A stretch of DNA of 64,000 nucleotides from Sesamum alatum (taxonomy: Eukaryota > Streptophyta > Magnoliopsida > Lamiales > Pedaliaceae): NCBI GenBank assembly GCA_034509735.1, contig JACGWO010000005.1, forward strand, positions 40,268,479 to 40,332,478, written 5' to 3'. A program made the translations under genes and the position numbers. Positions 1-12,683 of this stretch are shown piece by piece. The notes under the pieces are model-generated. The model had not been told where the DNA came from. It saw only the letters and a program-made list of their open reading frames with translations, and searched no databases. Positions within the stretch are counted from its first letter, which is position 1. Every line of letters starts with the position of its first letter.

Positions 1-226
1 ATTTCGTATCATGCTTATGCAAAAATCAGTAGAAATCCAAAACAAAATTAGAGCACTAAAGTAACCAAGTGCTGCAGCCATTCAACCATCTATCATTAGT
101 TTCCATATGCTAAAATATCACGCGTGAAGGGAATTATCTAATTAAGTACCATGCAGTTGACGGGATTAAGCGACAATTGTTGTACTGATTGTTCAAAATA
201 TGTGTTTCAAGCAGATATGTATAAGC

Positions 227-2964
227 TCAATGATTAAAATATACCCCACGATTTCGTGTTGTGGGAGGCATTTGGGCCAAGCCCTTGGAGAAAATATCTT
301 CATCCAAAGAGTACTTTCTTGCTTTCTTCGGAATTCCTCTTCCAGAGGGGCCTACAGATATTTCTTGGCTGACTTCAAGTGCCGGTTGCATGGACGTTTT
401 TGATGCCCATTTTTTCTGCACATACCTGGAACCAACAATTAACGTAGTAAAAAGATCCAAAAGCTGAAAAATAAAAAGAAAAAAAAAATGTTTTAAGAGC
501 TTAGAGCTAAAAGAAAAGCACAAGAACCATGCATTGTACATTCTTGCAAAAATTTGAATAAGTTCTTACTTGGCATTAATAAATTTTTCAATGGGATTTC
601 GGTCGTAGTCTGGTGATAGTTCTGCTTCCCAGTAATCATTGGACCTTTTGTTGCCCATCACTGCATGAATGGAACAAAGAAAGTATTATTGCAATACTGA
701 AATTATATTGATGTTTCCATACTTGTTCAGCTGTCTCAATGTCATTATACACATGTGTCTCTAACAGTTGATATTTCTCGCTACATTGGGTAGATATAAA
801 GATTAAAGTCTAACGAACATATTTTCTTCAGTTTCAGCTAGTTTGTCCGTAACCTTCAATTGATCATGAGTTTTGAGCTGGGCTCCGTAAACAAGTGAAC
901 ATGCAAAATCTCAAGCTGAATTCAATTCATACGTAGACTTGACTTACTCTGCATAAAAACAACCTGCTCGGGAAGCCATGTATCCAAAGTTGTAGACCTC
1001 ACCTGTTGAGATGATAAAAACAAATTCAGGAAAAATGCACAATAATATAAGAGGCCAAAGTAATAGATTTTACTGAAGACACACTATATTACACATTTTT
1101 TAAGTACGGGGAAGACAGAAGTACATAGAACAAAAAGGAAATGACTGCAGGTTAGTAGAAACTTGTAGAGGGACTTATTGGAGGTGGATTAGCACTCATC
1201 TCGTTGTTCTACAGAGTTAAAAGTCTCCGCTTAGTTAAGACCATATGCCAAAAGAGAATTCTTATTTTTAGCAGTCAATATCAGCATTTAAGTATAATGT
1301 CTAACTTAGTTTCAAATAGGCGAAGCAATAAGATTAACTGACCTACATATATATGTGAAGAGAAACGAGAAACAAAAATGAGATGAAATATTGCAGTTCT
1401 TTTGTAAAGTCTTCTTCAGTTCTTTCTGGAGCACCATTTGAAGATTTCATGAGGTAATATGGAAATCAGAAAAATTTGCGTGGAATCATTAAGGCCCAAC
1501 CACCACCCTTCAGTAGCATTTTTAGCAAAACTTGACCTGATATGTAAACTTCAAGCAAAAAAACTCATTGCTATAACACAAAAGGCCATCTAGGTTGAGA
1601 CATGCAAACCTTTGAGATGTGTACTCCGAGACTCCGGTGTATTCCAGAACATTGCATGCATATAAATATTCCTAGGTTGATACTTGCCCATCGTGGAGCC
1701 CTGAAATAACAGTTGAGAGTTACTCGTTTCACATACCATCAAATTCGTCATAATTCAATCCCAAGCCTATTGCAATGACTGAGTCATTGAACTACCATCA
1801 AATGGCAGAGTACATGGATGGAGCTAGAAACCTTAACTGACAAAGAGAGAGTTTTAATTGTATGAAAGATAGTTTGATCATTCGTTTATTTTGGGGAGGG
1901 GGTTGCCTCTGCTGAACACTCAACAGCTCCATCACAAGCAAAGCATGATAAAGGTAATAGCATATGTCAAAAGTTGAATAGAGGGACATACTTGCAGTGG
2001 CAATCTGCACATTCCCTGTTCTCTGGTAGCTTAACGAGACCCTCCAATATCTAAAACAATTTTCCAAGAGAATAGCAAAGAAAATTCATCAAGGCTACAT
2101 TTGAATGAAAGGATTTGGATTCGAGGGAAGAATTGGAGAAAGAATTCCGAATGACTTAGGTATTTAGAAGAATTTGAAATCCAGCAGTATTTTATAAAGC
2201 AATAATTTAAAATTAGAGTTGAAGATTTAAAATCCTTTCTAATATGGAATGATCCAAACAAATCCAAAAGATCTGTTATTAGGGATTTGAAACACCAACT
2301 TCAAATATATCAATTTCGATCCAACATAATATAGAAGTATTTTCAATTTTGTGTCAATAAGAGTGTCATATATCATGATCCTTACCAATATTTGATGTAG
2401 ACAAAGGATGATAAGTAATACTAATATTTTATTTTTTTTATTTTTTGTGTGTGTGTAGTTTGTTCGTTATTCTTCGACAAAGAAACAACACATGACATGT
2501 TTGATCAAGCAAAAAATTAGCAAGAGATCAACAAGATGTAGGCAAACCAATTGACAACTCTTGCTAAATATAGGAATAAAACTTGACCTATTGAAAACAA
2601 GCCCCCCTCTTGCTAAATTGGATTCTTTTTGTCTCATTCTTTCTCTGCATCCTTTTCCCTTTAAATGGGAATGACATATTTTTGGAGAATCAAACAATTG
2701 ATATAAATTCTTCTTCTGCATGTTGCAATTTAGACCAGCACATTTTGTCGAATAGATGAATGACAATAATGAAGAGCACATTGCAAAAACATATTGGCAT
2801 TTCAAGGATCAAAAATTAACATGAGCTTCAGATAAACAGACAACGAAATTATACCAAAAAAACAATTGGAAATGAATTGAAAAGGGATAAAATGAAGAAG
2901 ATGTCATCATCACCTTGGTATGCTTGGCGTTAAGCTCTTTGGAAACAGACGCCTTCTCGTTCAT
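227..2964 (-). CDS. AGD15: Arf GTPase-activating protein, AGD15-like
   Basis: This is a small Arf-GAP that would stimulate GTP hydrolysis on ARF GTPases in vesicle traffic. Six minus-strand exons join in frame: 2964-2914, 2050-1992, 1700-1610, 1002-948, 660-570, 425-227, giving about 181 residues. It starts [17 protein letters not shown], as the plant AGD5/AGD15 group does. The zinc finger is visible as CADC, sixteen residues, then CMQC, followed by HRSLGVHIS, which contains the arginine finger of the family. The segments DTWLPEQV and [13 protein letters not shown] also match the Arf-GAP fold. The C-terminal tail is short and basic, with [11 protein letters not shown] and [14 protein letters not shown]. 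Arabidopsis AGD15 is longer as I recall it, so the last exon may instead splice at the GGTATAT inside the final codons and continue left. The 3' end is therefore uncertain. The 5' leader is CT-rich. Confidence 0.85.
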
Positions 2965-3480
2965 GGCTCTCTCTCTTTCTCTCTACCTTTTTCTGCAACG
3001 AATGATTTCACACACAACGCTCACAAACACATAAAAAATTCAAAGCAAAAAAGCACAATAATGCGACGCACACAACACAGAGATAGAGAAAGAGAGATAA
3101 GGGAGGAGAGTTTCAATGTTCTCTGTCTCTGTGTGTTTTTCCTCTCTTTCTCTTTCTCTTTTGATTTTTTAGGAAACGATTAGCTATCTAACAAGGAGGG
3201 CTGGATGGCTTCACATATATATATTTCTAAGGATGGCATGTTTAACTCCAGTTTTAGTTCCTCCAACTTCGGAAATATGTCTTGGATTAGCCTCAAACGC
3301 CACCACCCTCATTTTAATACCAGATAAATTTAAAAGATTCCTATTGTTTGTCATAATTATAAGTATATTATATTATTTTTTAAAAAATTATAAACATTCT
3401 TTTAAGATTAACAGTTGTTTAACAAATTTTCAAAATAGTTCATTGGAGGTGATCCAGATCGCTACATGCGATCTCTAACG
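2965..3480. other. AGD15 5' leader and AT-rich spacer
   Basis: The first 200 bases hold a CT/GA-rich tract that is probably the AGD15 5' UTR and core promoter. A TATATATAT run lies near 3216-3226. Beyond that the DNA is AT-rich and I see no gene. Confidence 0.4.
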
Positions 3481-3990
3481 AGCATATCACTAAACAATTC
3501 ACTAAACGATCTCGTACGCTTTCCAAACTTGTGTATCCCTGATAAGAAAAAAGCACGTCAGGCTAGTTAAGAGTATCCCCGACGAAAATCCTTCAATGCT
3601 TAAGTGTGTAGATTGAGATGACAATATGGCAATCTAGTACAGTAAATGTGGTTGAATATAACCTGAGTTCCTTACCATAAATGTTGTGGGGTAGGTGTAT
3701 TTATAAGACCAAATGTATGTACTTGCCTGGTCCACGTGGATTCATCTCAGAGCTTGAGTTGTCTCCTATCCAAGGGTTTAGATCTTGGACACTTAGCATC
3801 GGGTATGGTTCGGGTCGCCAAATCTAGATCGGGTAGTGTGGCCCAACCCGACAGGGCCAGTGCATGTATCCTGAGGCTTTTTGGTGATTTTGACCCTTTT
3901 TCATGGTTATTTGTGTCTTTTCTTGATATTTGGGTTGCATCCCTATCAGTAGGGGTATTTGTTAGACAATCGTTAATTTAATAGGTACTT
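3480..3990. mobile_element. Degenerate LTR-like repeat fragment
   Basis: The stretch has the feel of a dicot LTR leader. It contains GAGTATCCCCGACGAAAATC, CTTCAATGCTTAAGTG, then a segment reading as a leader with TGTGGGGTAGGTGTATTTATA. Comparable phrases recur in LTRs of many eudicot retrotransposons as I remember them. No reverse transcriptase, integrase, primer-binding site or paired LTR is visible, so it would be a solo or decayed LTR. This is pattern memory, not a database match. Confidence 0.35.
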
Positions 3991-3999
3991 ATAATTATG

Positions 4000-4400
4000 A
4001 CAAATCTCATGAACTCCGTTGTAATTTACCCTTTTAGTACTAAGTACATATTTCAATCAAATTTACCATAACTCTAAATTTAATTATAAAAGAAAGACCA
4101 TTCAAATTATAGTTTTTAAGATTTTATTTTGTTCCTTATATAATTATTTTATTTATTTTTTACATTATCGACAACAATGATAGAAAGTTTGTTTGCAGAA
4201 TCAACGATTATGCGTGTTAGTACTAAATATCGTTTACTTTTAATTTGATGAAGTGCTAACACTTATCGAGCCTATATTTCAAGAGTGGTAGAGTATAATT
4301 AAGAAACTTCTTAATTTGAATTTTTTACTAGACATAAAGATCTAATTTATTCGATAGTTGCATAATTGATTATAATATAATTCATTTTTAGAAAGATTGA
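4000..4400. other. AT-rich intergenic DNA
   Basis: Very AT-rich sequence without long reading frames, tRNA-like structure or clear repeats. Confidence 0.5.
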
Positions 4401-4407
4401 TCATGAT

Positions 4408-5125
4408 GTTTTAAAACCCAGATCGTTGATCGAACTGAAAATTTGAGTGGGTCAAGGGTTACTGGTTAAACTGTCGGATGAACCGTGGTCGAATCAATGA
4501 TGTCATAATTATATCATAATAAAAATTAATATATAAAATTATATTAAAAAATACAAAAATATAAATAAGTTGTTGTTGAAGTTCTTATAAAAATTAAAAG
4601 TATCTATAGACCTGATAGTAAAATAAGTATATTAAAGATTTAAGTCAAGAATAAAAATAAAAAAATTGTGTAAATAACAAAAATAATGAATTATTTAACA
4701 TTATAATTAAGTTATAACTAAATTTTATTATCAATAAATAGTTAGCATCCCCCATTTTAAAAATAATATATAAATCTTATTCTATTAATTATTTAATTAG
4801 AAACTTAAGTAATCATACGAGATAATAATTTAATTAGATTACGGACTTAATGAATTTGTTCATTTATAAATATATAATTGAAGTAATTATTAAAATGTTG
4901 CTGTTGGTTTCTTGGTTTTTTCTCAATTTTCATATGTAATGTCATGGTTTAATTTTATATTGTATTAATTTTCGACAATTTAAAAAAAGTTCATGAACCA
5001 ACCGGTTCACTTGTCCGGGGACCGGGTCAACCGGCGATTCAAGCGATTTTAAAATAACAGAACGGTTTTGAGGCTAGTTCGATTTATGGATTGGACCGGA
5101 TCGTTTTAAGGATCGAGTCAAGAAT
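4408..5125. mobile_element. MITE-like element with imperfect inverted ends
   Basis: Left end TTTTAAAACCCAGATCG and the reverse complement of the right end (CCTTAAAACGATCCGGTCC) are related. Internal end segments GGGTCAAGGGTTACTGG (left) and, on the right, AACCGGTTCACTTGTCCGG and GACCGGGTCAACCGGCG share the ACCGGTT theme. The middle is AT-rich and non-coding. This fits a non-autonomous DNA transposon. I could not fix a target-site duplication, so the borders are approximate. Confidence 0.4.
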
Positions 5126-5443
5126 CAAAAGTAAAACAGCAAAGAGAAGTGATACAATCCTCGATCTAAAGAAGCAATTAAGCATATAATGGTGGTTATC
5201 TGGGCATTTGCAGAAATTGGATTGCCTTCTTTGTGATAAAGTAAATTAGTCTCTTAAAAATTAGATCAAATACTTGAATCCCATGATGTGGCATGTAAGA
5301 AATTCGATAGCTCCTACTTTGTGGATTTTCTAGGGATCACAAATATATTTTCAACATTGTTGGAATATGGTCTTATAAGCTTGTAATTAATAACGTTTCA
5401 CCCATTTGTTTGGTTATTAATTTATTGGCTCCTGGCTACAGGG

Positions 5444-7419
5444 ACAAGTTGATGAATTGAAAAGTGAACTGGCTTCTATCAAGTATGCATCCACAGCAAT
5501 CTTGAAATATAATAGGATCTTGAGTTTCTTCTGAAATATAAATCATATATATTGTTTGGCTGCAGATCTTCTAGTGACGAACAAAATATTCACTACAAAA
5601 AGCTTTTGATGGAAGAGAACCAGAAGAGTAAGGAAACAATGTGTTGTGGGCTATAGATTGTAGTGAAAGCAGGTGTCATCTAATTCTAATGGTAGTAGTA
5701 TTGACCTTGCACTTCTTAGTTGCACAACTTTGACCAAGTTAATGAGGGATGTCAATCGGGGAAGTCCACCAGTCACAGTCCATGCATCATGGGGTGGTTA
5801 TCATGTTATGGACTTTGAGTATTTTCCTTTTAATTCTTTTGACTCCTTTCTGCGTATAAAGTACACCATCATATTTGTTATCACCTAAAATAGAGACGGC
5901 TTGCTTGTATAGTAACATTCTTTCACTGCTTGCTGTTTTTCCTAAGTTCCATGGTTCACATGCCTTAATACAATACCTGACAATTTTGCTTCCTATAATT
6001 CTGTAGATAACAAACTCTCAGAAGAAATTGCTAGGCTTCAAAAGGTTGAACATAACGAATGTTCACGCTGTAATATGCATGAGGAAACTGTAGGACAGCA
6101 AAATTCACGTGAACATACTGGAGGAGATGAAAGGCCTGATAACACTGTAATGGAGTCGATGAAGAAACGTAAATTTGTGCATACTCCTGAAGGCATGGCT
6201 TTGCCATATATTGATGTGGAGCCTGACCGGCCAGCAGATCAACATGTTTATGGGGACAGAGGCAGTGGCGCTCCTCCAAGCACCGAGCAGGTATCTAAAT
6301 TATATATGTTTGAGTTTCAGTGTACTTTTTCCTTCTTGCCTGACTTTGATGTATTATGGTTCAGCCTCTTTGCTGTCAGAAAAAGATTAGTTCAGGTATG
6401 TGACAAAAGGGAACATATTGTTTTCTCTATCGTGCTTTATCCCATGATTCTGACTTGGTGTTCTGATGGTAGGCGGCGATGCCACAGGCACTAGTTCTGT
6501 CAACTGCGTGTTTCAATACCTTGTTGAGTTTGTGGTTGGCATGAAAATCTCCCCTCTTACTCAAAGCAATGAACTATGTATATTGGCGCATCATCAATCA
6601 AGCGGTAATCTGCATTTCCAACTTCATGAAATTTGTTTCAGTTTATGGTTGGCATAAAGTTGTCTCATTTACAATTAATTTGGCCTAATAATCATGTCAT
6701 TTGTCTTGGGTGTCTTTGATTCTTATTTTGTGCTTGTTCGGCGGTCACTAATGTTTTCCTATTCAACTTTATCTGCTTTTAGCATGTATTCGTCCTAGAT
6801 ACAAGGGTCATAGAGATTTAGAAATGATTTGAATTATAGCATCGGTGCAAGTCAGTTACTGCCTTTTTTATGGTATAATTCTGAAGAAGGCATTTTAGCA
6901 CTTGCTTTCATACTAGTCTCGATACTTACCAGTGTTTAATGTTTCCCAGTACCTCAATAACCTTTGAAAATCCAAATTTTTGACTTCAAGATGGGTCTGG
7001 AATCATGATGATTGAAATGAGTATTTGTAATGTTTTATGGTTATGGATATCATGTATAGGTGTCAAACGGAGTTTCCCTTTGTTTTATCTGGAATCTGTA
7101 AGATAATAAACAACCTATTGGGTTTTGCTCAACATCCATCAGCTAATAATCCTAGATACTGCTATTACGGAAATCTTGCTACCTTGTTAAAATTGTTGAT
7201 TCTTTGATGTAGTTGAAAAAGATGCTGTGTATTGCAGGTTATTCATTCAGCCTGACATGGATAACTAATCCACGCGGAGAAGTAGAACTACTATACTGTG
7301 TGTTGTCGTTGGGGACGTTCGAAAGAGTTGCACCAGAGTGGATGAAGGAAACGCTGATATTCAGCACAAGCATGTGCAATGTTTTCTTTGAGAAGGTTTC
7401 CCGTGATATCAAAACTTAG
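5444..7419 (+). pseudogene. 5'-truncated copy of the coiled-coil gene
   Basis: Six exon remnants line up with the complete gene at 8624-12040: 5444-5482 (start missing), 5566-5627, 6007-6290, 6380-6395, 6473-6604 and 7238-7419. The two first exons and part of the third are absent, so there is no family start codon. The remaining splice sites are usable and the reading frame stays open to the same stop, ending VSRDIKT. One donor flank changed from CAG/GT to CAA/GT. The protein parts differ from the complete copy by scattered substitutions (for example HTPEGMALPYIDVEPDRPAD against HTPDGMALPYIEVEPDRSAD). Lack of a start argues for a pseudogene. The preserved frame means a new upstream start, or youth of the copy, cannot be excluded. 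Confidence 0.75.
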
Positions 7420-8045
7420 CAGTGGACTTGTATCTTTAATCCTCACCATGCTAATCACGTACCAGCCGTAGATAGCATCTCCATTCGTTGTACTACTAGC
7501 AACTGGGAATGACTGTAATTTGCTAACTTCACTCTCTCTCTCTGTATAAACATATATCTATATAATTGATAAAATTTGTCTCGAGTAATTTGTCATATGA
7601 ATTTCAAATCTTTTGCCAATTATTTTGAATTATTATAATCACTAGTTAGAACCTGTGCTAAGATACGAGAGTATTGTATTCTTAAATTTTAAAATTTAAA
7701 AACAAATAAATTATGAATAATCTAAAATTTAAGTTTAAAGTAATTAATAAGTATAAAAGTACAAAAATATATTGAATATAAAATTAATTGCATTATTTAC
7801 TAAATAAATTTACTTAGAAACATGAGTGAATATTTTGAATAAATGATATACTTAGTTAAATTTAAACAAAAAAGAGACAATAATTTTGTAAGTATTATAT
7901 ATGAATTGAAATTTAAATTATATTACTAATTAATTTATCGAAGAAAATTTGATGATTCTTTTTTGGATAAATATGAATATCGTACACTCATTTAAATTTA
8001 AATAAAAATAAAAAATTCAAAGAGACTACTGTCCAAGCTCACGTA
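7420..8045. other. AT-rich spacer behind truncated copy
   Basis: Very AT-rich DNA that is itself part of the duplicated block (its partner is about 12041-12680). No gene is visible. Confidence 0.6.
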
Positions 8046-8056
8046 TACATAACGTA

Positions 8057-8121
8057 GGCCCATTTGATTGGTAATTGAACAGACACTCTAAAGCCCAAAT
8101 ACTTAGAGAGGAATAGGCCCA
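8057..8121 (+). promoter_or_regulatory. Site II-type motif cluster, coiled-coil gene promoter
   Basis: GGCCCA occurs at 8057-8062 and 8116-8121, and AGCCCA at 8092-8097 (TGGGCC/TGGGCT on the other strand). Such Site II elements are bound by TCP factors in promoters of growth-related and organelle genes. The cluster lies about 500 bases before the start codon at 8624. A 5'-UTR intron ending TTTAG directly before that ATG is likely. Confidence 0.5.
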
Positions 8122-8409
8122 ACCCGATTCACAATATACTCGGTTTCAATGAAAGGCGAAGAAGATTGGAAATAGTGAAGAAGACAGCAAAGAAAAGAGA
8201 AAACGAGAAAAGGACGACGACGGAAAACAAAAAGAAGCCGGACGACACATCGCTTGGCCCGACGGAGCAGTTGCTGCGCCTCCGCCGAGGAGCTCTTGAC
8301 TGCCGGTATGTTGCTTCTATTGTGCCTCTAACATCCTAAAACTCTCCAAACAGGGATGGCGCGAAAACCCTTCCCACATCAAATTCAAAATTTCATGCGC
8401 TGTTCAGGT

Positions 8410-8433
8410 CAGGTCTCTGTGTGTGTGTGTGTG
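8410..8433. repeat. (GT)n microsatellite
   Basis: A run of alternating GT inside the leader intron of the coiled-coil gene. Confidence 0.8.
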
Positions 8434-8623
8434 CGGGCGCTGGAGCATTTGTTAATTGATGTGTAAAAGCTTGCTATCTGTCCTTTGGCATGCTTTAAAT
8501 TCGTGATGCAACATTGCAACTAGTGTTTTGTAAATGTTTCTGTTAACTTGTTGGAATGAGTTCGTGGAGTTGTGTTCTCGTTTCTGATCTGAATCTGACT
8601 GCTTTTTTTGTTTACCGATTTAG

Positions 8624-11600
8624 ATGGAGGCGCTTTACGCCAAGCTCTACGACAAATACACCAAACTCAAGGTCTTCCTTTGTTTGATTGTAACGCATAT
8701 ATATGTATATTATCTGGAGTTGAGGTTTTACCTCTGTTTATTTTGTTTTTTTCTTTTTTTGCAGAAGGAAAAAGAATCTCAGTTTGACAAGCTCAATCAT
8801 GATCAAGAAGTGAAATTCTTGAATTATGTAGCTGGTATCATATCGATATGGACCTTTTTCCTTGTTTAAAGCTCAAGCATTTTGTGTCTCGCTTTTGGAA
8901 GTTCAAATCGTGAAATCCATGAATTGCAGTTGTTTTCCGCTTTACAAGCTCCATAGATTTTGTATGCTTTTGTGGAACTTCAGTCCCATAGCTGCTAACC
9001 GCTTCTTAACATGTCTCAGTTTTTTTGGTGACACGTGAAATCCTGATACCTTGTTACTTTCTTATGACTATTGTGCTAAAACATGTATACCATGTTTTGC
9101 ATCCTCTGCCTGGTTAATTGTGTTTTCTGGAACGTCTTGGTTTGGAGAAAATACTCTATTAATCTGCTATTGGACTATATCTCTTGTGAATAGTTACACC
9201 CATGGGTTTAGACTCGTATATAATCAATGCTCCATGTCGTGTGTGTGTGTAATTTCTGTATACATAATTCGTGACATAACTGAAAAAAGTTTGAAATAGT
9301 GTTTATCCTATATGAGTGTTTCTCAATCATTGCTTGTCTTTTGAGATAATTCCTATTAGTTTTTGGTTCTTTTGGCTTCTTTAGATGCAATTAAGCATAT
9401 AATGGTGGTTATCTGGGCATTTGCAGAAATTGGATCGCCTTCTTTGTGATAAAGTAAGTTAGTCTCTTAAAATTAGATCAAATACTTGAATCACATGATG
9501 TGGCATGAAGAAATTCGATAAGTTCCTACTTTGGGAATTTTCTAGGGATCACAAATATATTTTCAACATTGTTGGAATATGGTCTTATAAGCTTGTATTT
9601 AATAACGTATTACCCATTGGTTATTAATTTATTGGCCTCTGGTGCTGAGTCCAGTGTTATTGTTACCTTGTCATTGATGTGTCCACCATCTATGTTGTGT
9701 TGTTAGATTTAACTTGGGAACTTCGTGCCGGATCATGGAAACTGCACTATCATACATAAATTAACATATCCAGTAAGAAAAACATATTAATACATGATTG
9801 ACATATGTACATGTATCTCTCTTTGCAAATTTGGCACCTAAATTGTGTTTATTTGGTTTCTGTTGCATATTTCTGTTACAGCACGATGAGTTACTTCTCA
9901 ACTTTTTTCACTATAAGATGATAATTTTGTATCATATAGTAGTGTGCTTAATCTTTTCTGATTGTGGAGTTGGCCTCTTCGATTTCAGTAAAATTTGTCT
10001 TAAATGCATATATCTTTTAATGCAGCTGCAGATGAAATGATACAGTACTTGAAAACTGAAAATGACAGGCTACAGGGACAAGTTGATGAACTGAAAAGTG
10101 AACTGGCTTCTATCAGGTATGCATCTACGGCAATCTTGAAATATAATAGGATCTTGAGTTTCTTCTGAAATGTAAACCATATATCTTGTTTGACTGCAGA
10201 TCTTCTAGTGACGAACAAGATATTCACTACAAAAAGCTTTTGATGGAAGAGAAGCAGAAGAGTAAGGAAACAATGTGTTGTGGGCTATAGATTGTAGTGA
10301 AAGTAGGTGTCATCTAATTCCTAATGGTAGTAGTATTGACCTTGCACTTCTTAGTTGCACAACTTTGGCCAAGTTAATGAGGGATGTCAATCTGGGAAAT
10401 CCACTAGTCACAGTCCATGCATCATGGGATGATTATCATGTTATGGACTTTGAGTATTTTCCTTTTAATCCTTTTGACTCCTTTTTGCGTATAAAATAGC
10501 CCATCTTATCTTGTCTATCACCTAAAATAGAAACGTCTTGCTTGTATAGTAACATTCTATCACTGCTTGCTATTTTTCCTGAGTTCCATGGTTCGCATGC
10601 CTTAAGACAATACCTGACAGTTTTGCTTCCTATAATTCTGTAGATAAGGAACTCTCAGAAGAAATTGTGAGGCTTCAAAAGGTTGAACACAACGAATGTT
10701 CACGCTGTACTATGCATGAGGAAACTGTAGGCCAGCAAAATTCACGGGAAGATACTCGAGGAGATGAAAGGCCTGATAACACTGTAATGGAGTCGATGAA
10801 AAAACGTAAGTTTGTGCATACTCCTGATGGCATGGCTTTGCCATATATTGAAGTGGAGCCTGATCGGTCAGCAGATCAACATGTTTATGGGGACAAAGGC
10901 AGTGGTGCTCCTCCAAGCAACAAGCAGGTATCTAAATTGTATACGTTTGACTTTCAGTGTACTTTTTCCTTCCGACCTGACTTTGGTGTATTATGGTTCA
11001 GCCTCTTTGCTGTCAGAAAAAGATTAGTTCAGGTATGTGACAAAAGGGAACATATCGTTTTCTCCATCATGCTTCATCCCATGATTCTGACTTGGTGTTC
11101 TGATGGTAGGTGGCGATGCCACAGGCACTAGTTCTGTCAACTGTGTGTTTCAATACCTTGTTGAGCTTGTAGTTGGCATGAAAATCTCTCCTTTTTCTCA
11201 AAGCAACGAACCATGTATAATGGCGCATGATCAATCAAGCGGTAATTTTCATTTCCAACTTCATGAAATTTGTTTCAGTTTATGGTTGGCATGAAGTTGT
11301 CTCATTTACAATCAATTTGGCCTAATAATCATGTCATTTGTCTTGGGTGTCTTTGATTTTTATTCTGTGCTGGTTTGGTGGTCACTCATGTTTTCCTATT
11401 CAACCTTATCTGCTTTTTGCATGTATTCTTCCTAGATACAAGGGTTATAGAGATTTAGAAATAATTTGAATTATAGCATCGGTGCAGTTCAGCTACTGCT
11501 TTTTTGATGTATAATTCTGTAGAAGACATTTTAGCACCGCTTGCTTTTCATACCATAGTCTCAATACTTACTAGTGTTTAATGTTTCCCAGTACCTCAGT

Positions 11601-12040
11601 AACCTTTGAATCCAAAATTTTGACTTCAAGATAGGTCTGGAATCATGATGACTGAAATGAGTATTTGTAATGTTTATATGGTTTGTTAAAACAGAGTTTC
11701 TGTTGTTTTATCTGGAGTCTGTAAGTTAAAAGAACCTATTGGGTTTTGCTCAACTTCCATCATCTAATAATCCTAGATACTGCTATTACGGAAATCTTGC
11801 TACCTTGTTAAAATTGTTGATTCTTTCATGTAGTTGAAAAAGATGCTGTGTGATGCAGGTTATTCATTCAGCCTGACATGGATAACTAATCCAAGCGGAG
11901 AAGTAGAATTACTATACCGTGTGTTGTCGTTGGGAACATTCGAAAGAGTTGCACCAGAGTGGATGAAGGAAACGCTGATATTCAGCACAAACATGTGCAA
12001 AGTTTTCTTTGAGAGGGTTGCCCGTGTTATCAAAACTTAG
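8624..12040 (+). CDS. Plant coiled-coil protein of unknown function
   Basis: Eight exons join in frame to 278 residues: 8624-8671, 8765-8834, 10026-10116, 10200-10261, 10644-10927, 11017-11032, 11110-11241, 11859-12040. The N-terminal half is charged and helical: MEALYAKLYDKYTKLK, then KYTKLKKEKESQFDKLNHDQ, DEMIQYLKTENDRLQGQ and DELKSELASIR read as coiled coil, ending near NKELSEEIVRLQ. The middle is hydrophilic (MESMKKRKFVHTP could be a nuclear signal). The C-terminal domain is compact, with GGDATGTSSVNCVFQYLVEL and GYSFSLTWIT...ELLYRVLSLGTFERVAPEW. I recall a plant-only family with this layout, perhaps the one catalogued as DUF7806, but I cannot confirm it or assign a function. One exon is only 16 bases long. 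The gene sits inside a tandem duplication. Confidence 0.8.
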
Positions 12041-12680
12041 TAGTGGACTTGTTTTAATCCTCACCATGCTAATCACGTTCCAGCCATAGATAGCATCTTC
12101 ATTCATTGTACTAGCAACTGGGAATCACTCCAATTTCCGAACTATCAATTATATATCCATATAATTGATAAAATTGGCCTCTGTTTGTCTTGAGTAATTT
12201 GTTGTGTGAATTTCAAATCTTTTGGCAATTATTTTGAATTATTATAATCACTAGTTAGAATCTGTGCCAAGTTACGAGAGTATTGTATTCCTAAATTTTT
12301 AAATATAAAAAGAAATAAATTATAAATAATAAAAAAATTTAAATTTAAAGTAATTAATAAGTGTTAAAGCACAAAAGTATATTAAATAAAAAAATAATTT
12401 TGCATTGTTTACTGAATAAATTTATTTAGAAATATGAGTGGATATTTTGAATAAAGGTAATCAATGATATACTTATTTAAATTCAAACAACAAGAGACAA
12501 TAATTTTGTAAGTATTATATATGAAATTGAAAAATTAAATTATATTACTAATTAATTTTTTGAAAAAAAAATTGCTTATTTTTTTGGACGAATATAAATA
12601 ATTGTACACTCATTAAAATTTTAAATAAAAATAAATAATATTTTATTGCACGACAAAATATAATTCAAAGAGACTACTGT
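12041..12680. other. AT-rich spacer, second copy
   Basis: AT-rich non-coding DNA equivalent to 7420-8045. No gene is visible. Confidence 0.6.
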
Positions 12681-12683
12681 CCA

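Larger units (their letters stand above)
5174..8336 (+). repeat. Duplicated block, upstream copy
   Basis: This block begins at GCAATTAAGCATATAATGG and ends near TATGTTGCTTCTATTGTG. It matches 9389-12978 along its length with scattered substitutions and indels. It holds the 3' half of the coiled-coil gene, the AT-rich spacer behind it, and a promoter plus 5' leader that now serves the complete copy. Relative to the other block, about 400 bases are missing near 5440, which removes the first part of one coding exon. Confidence 0.9.
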
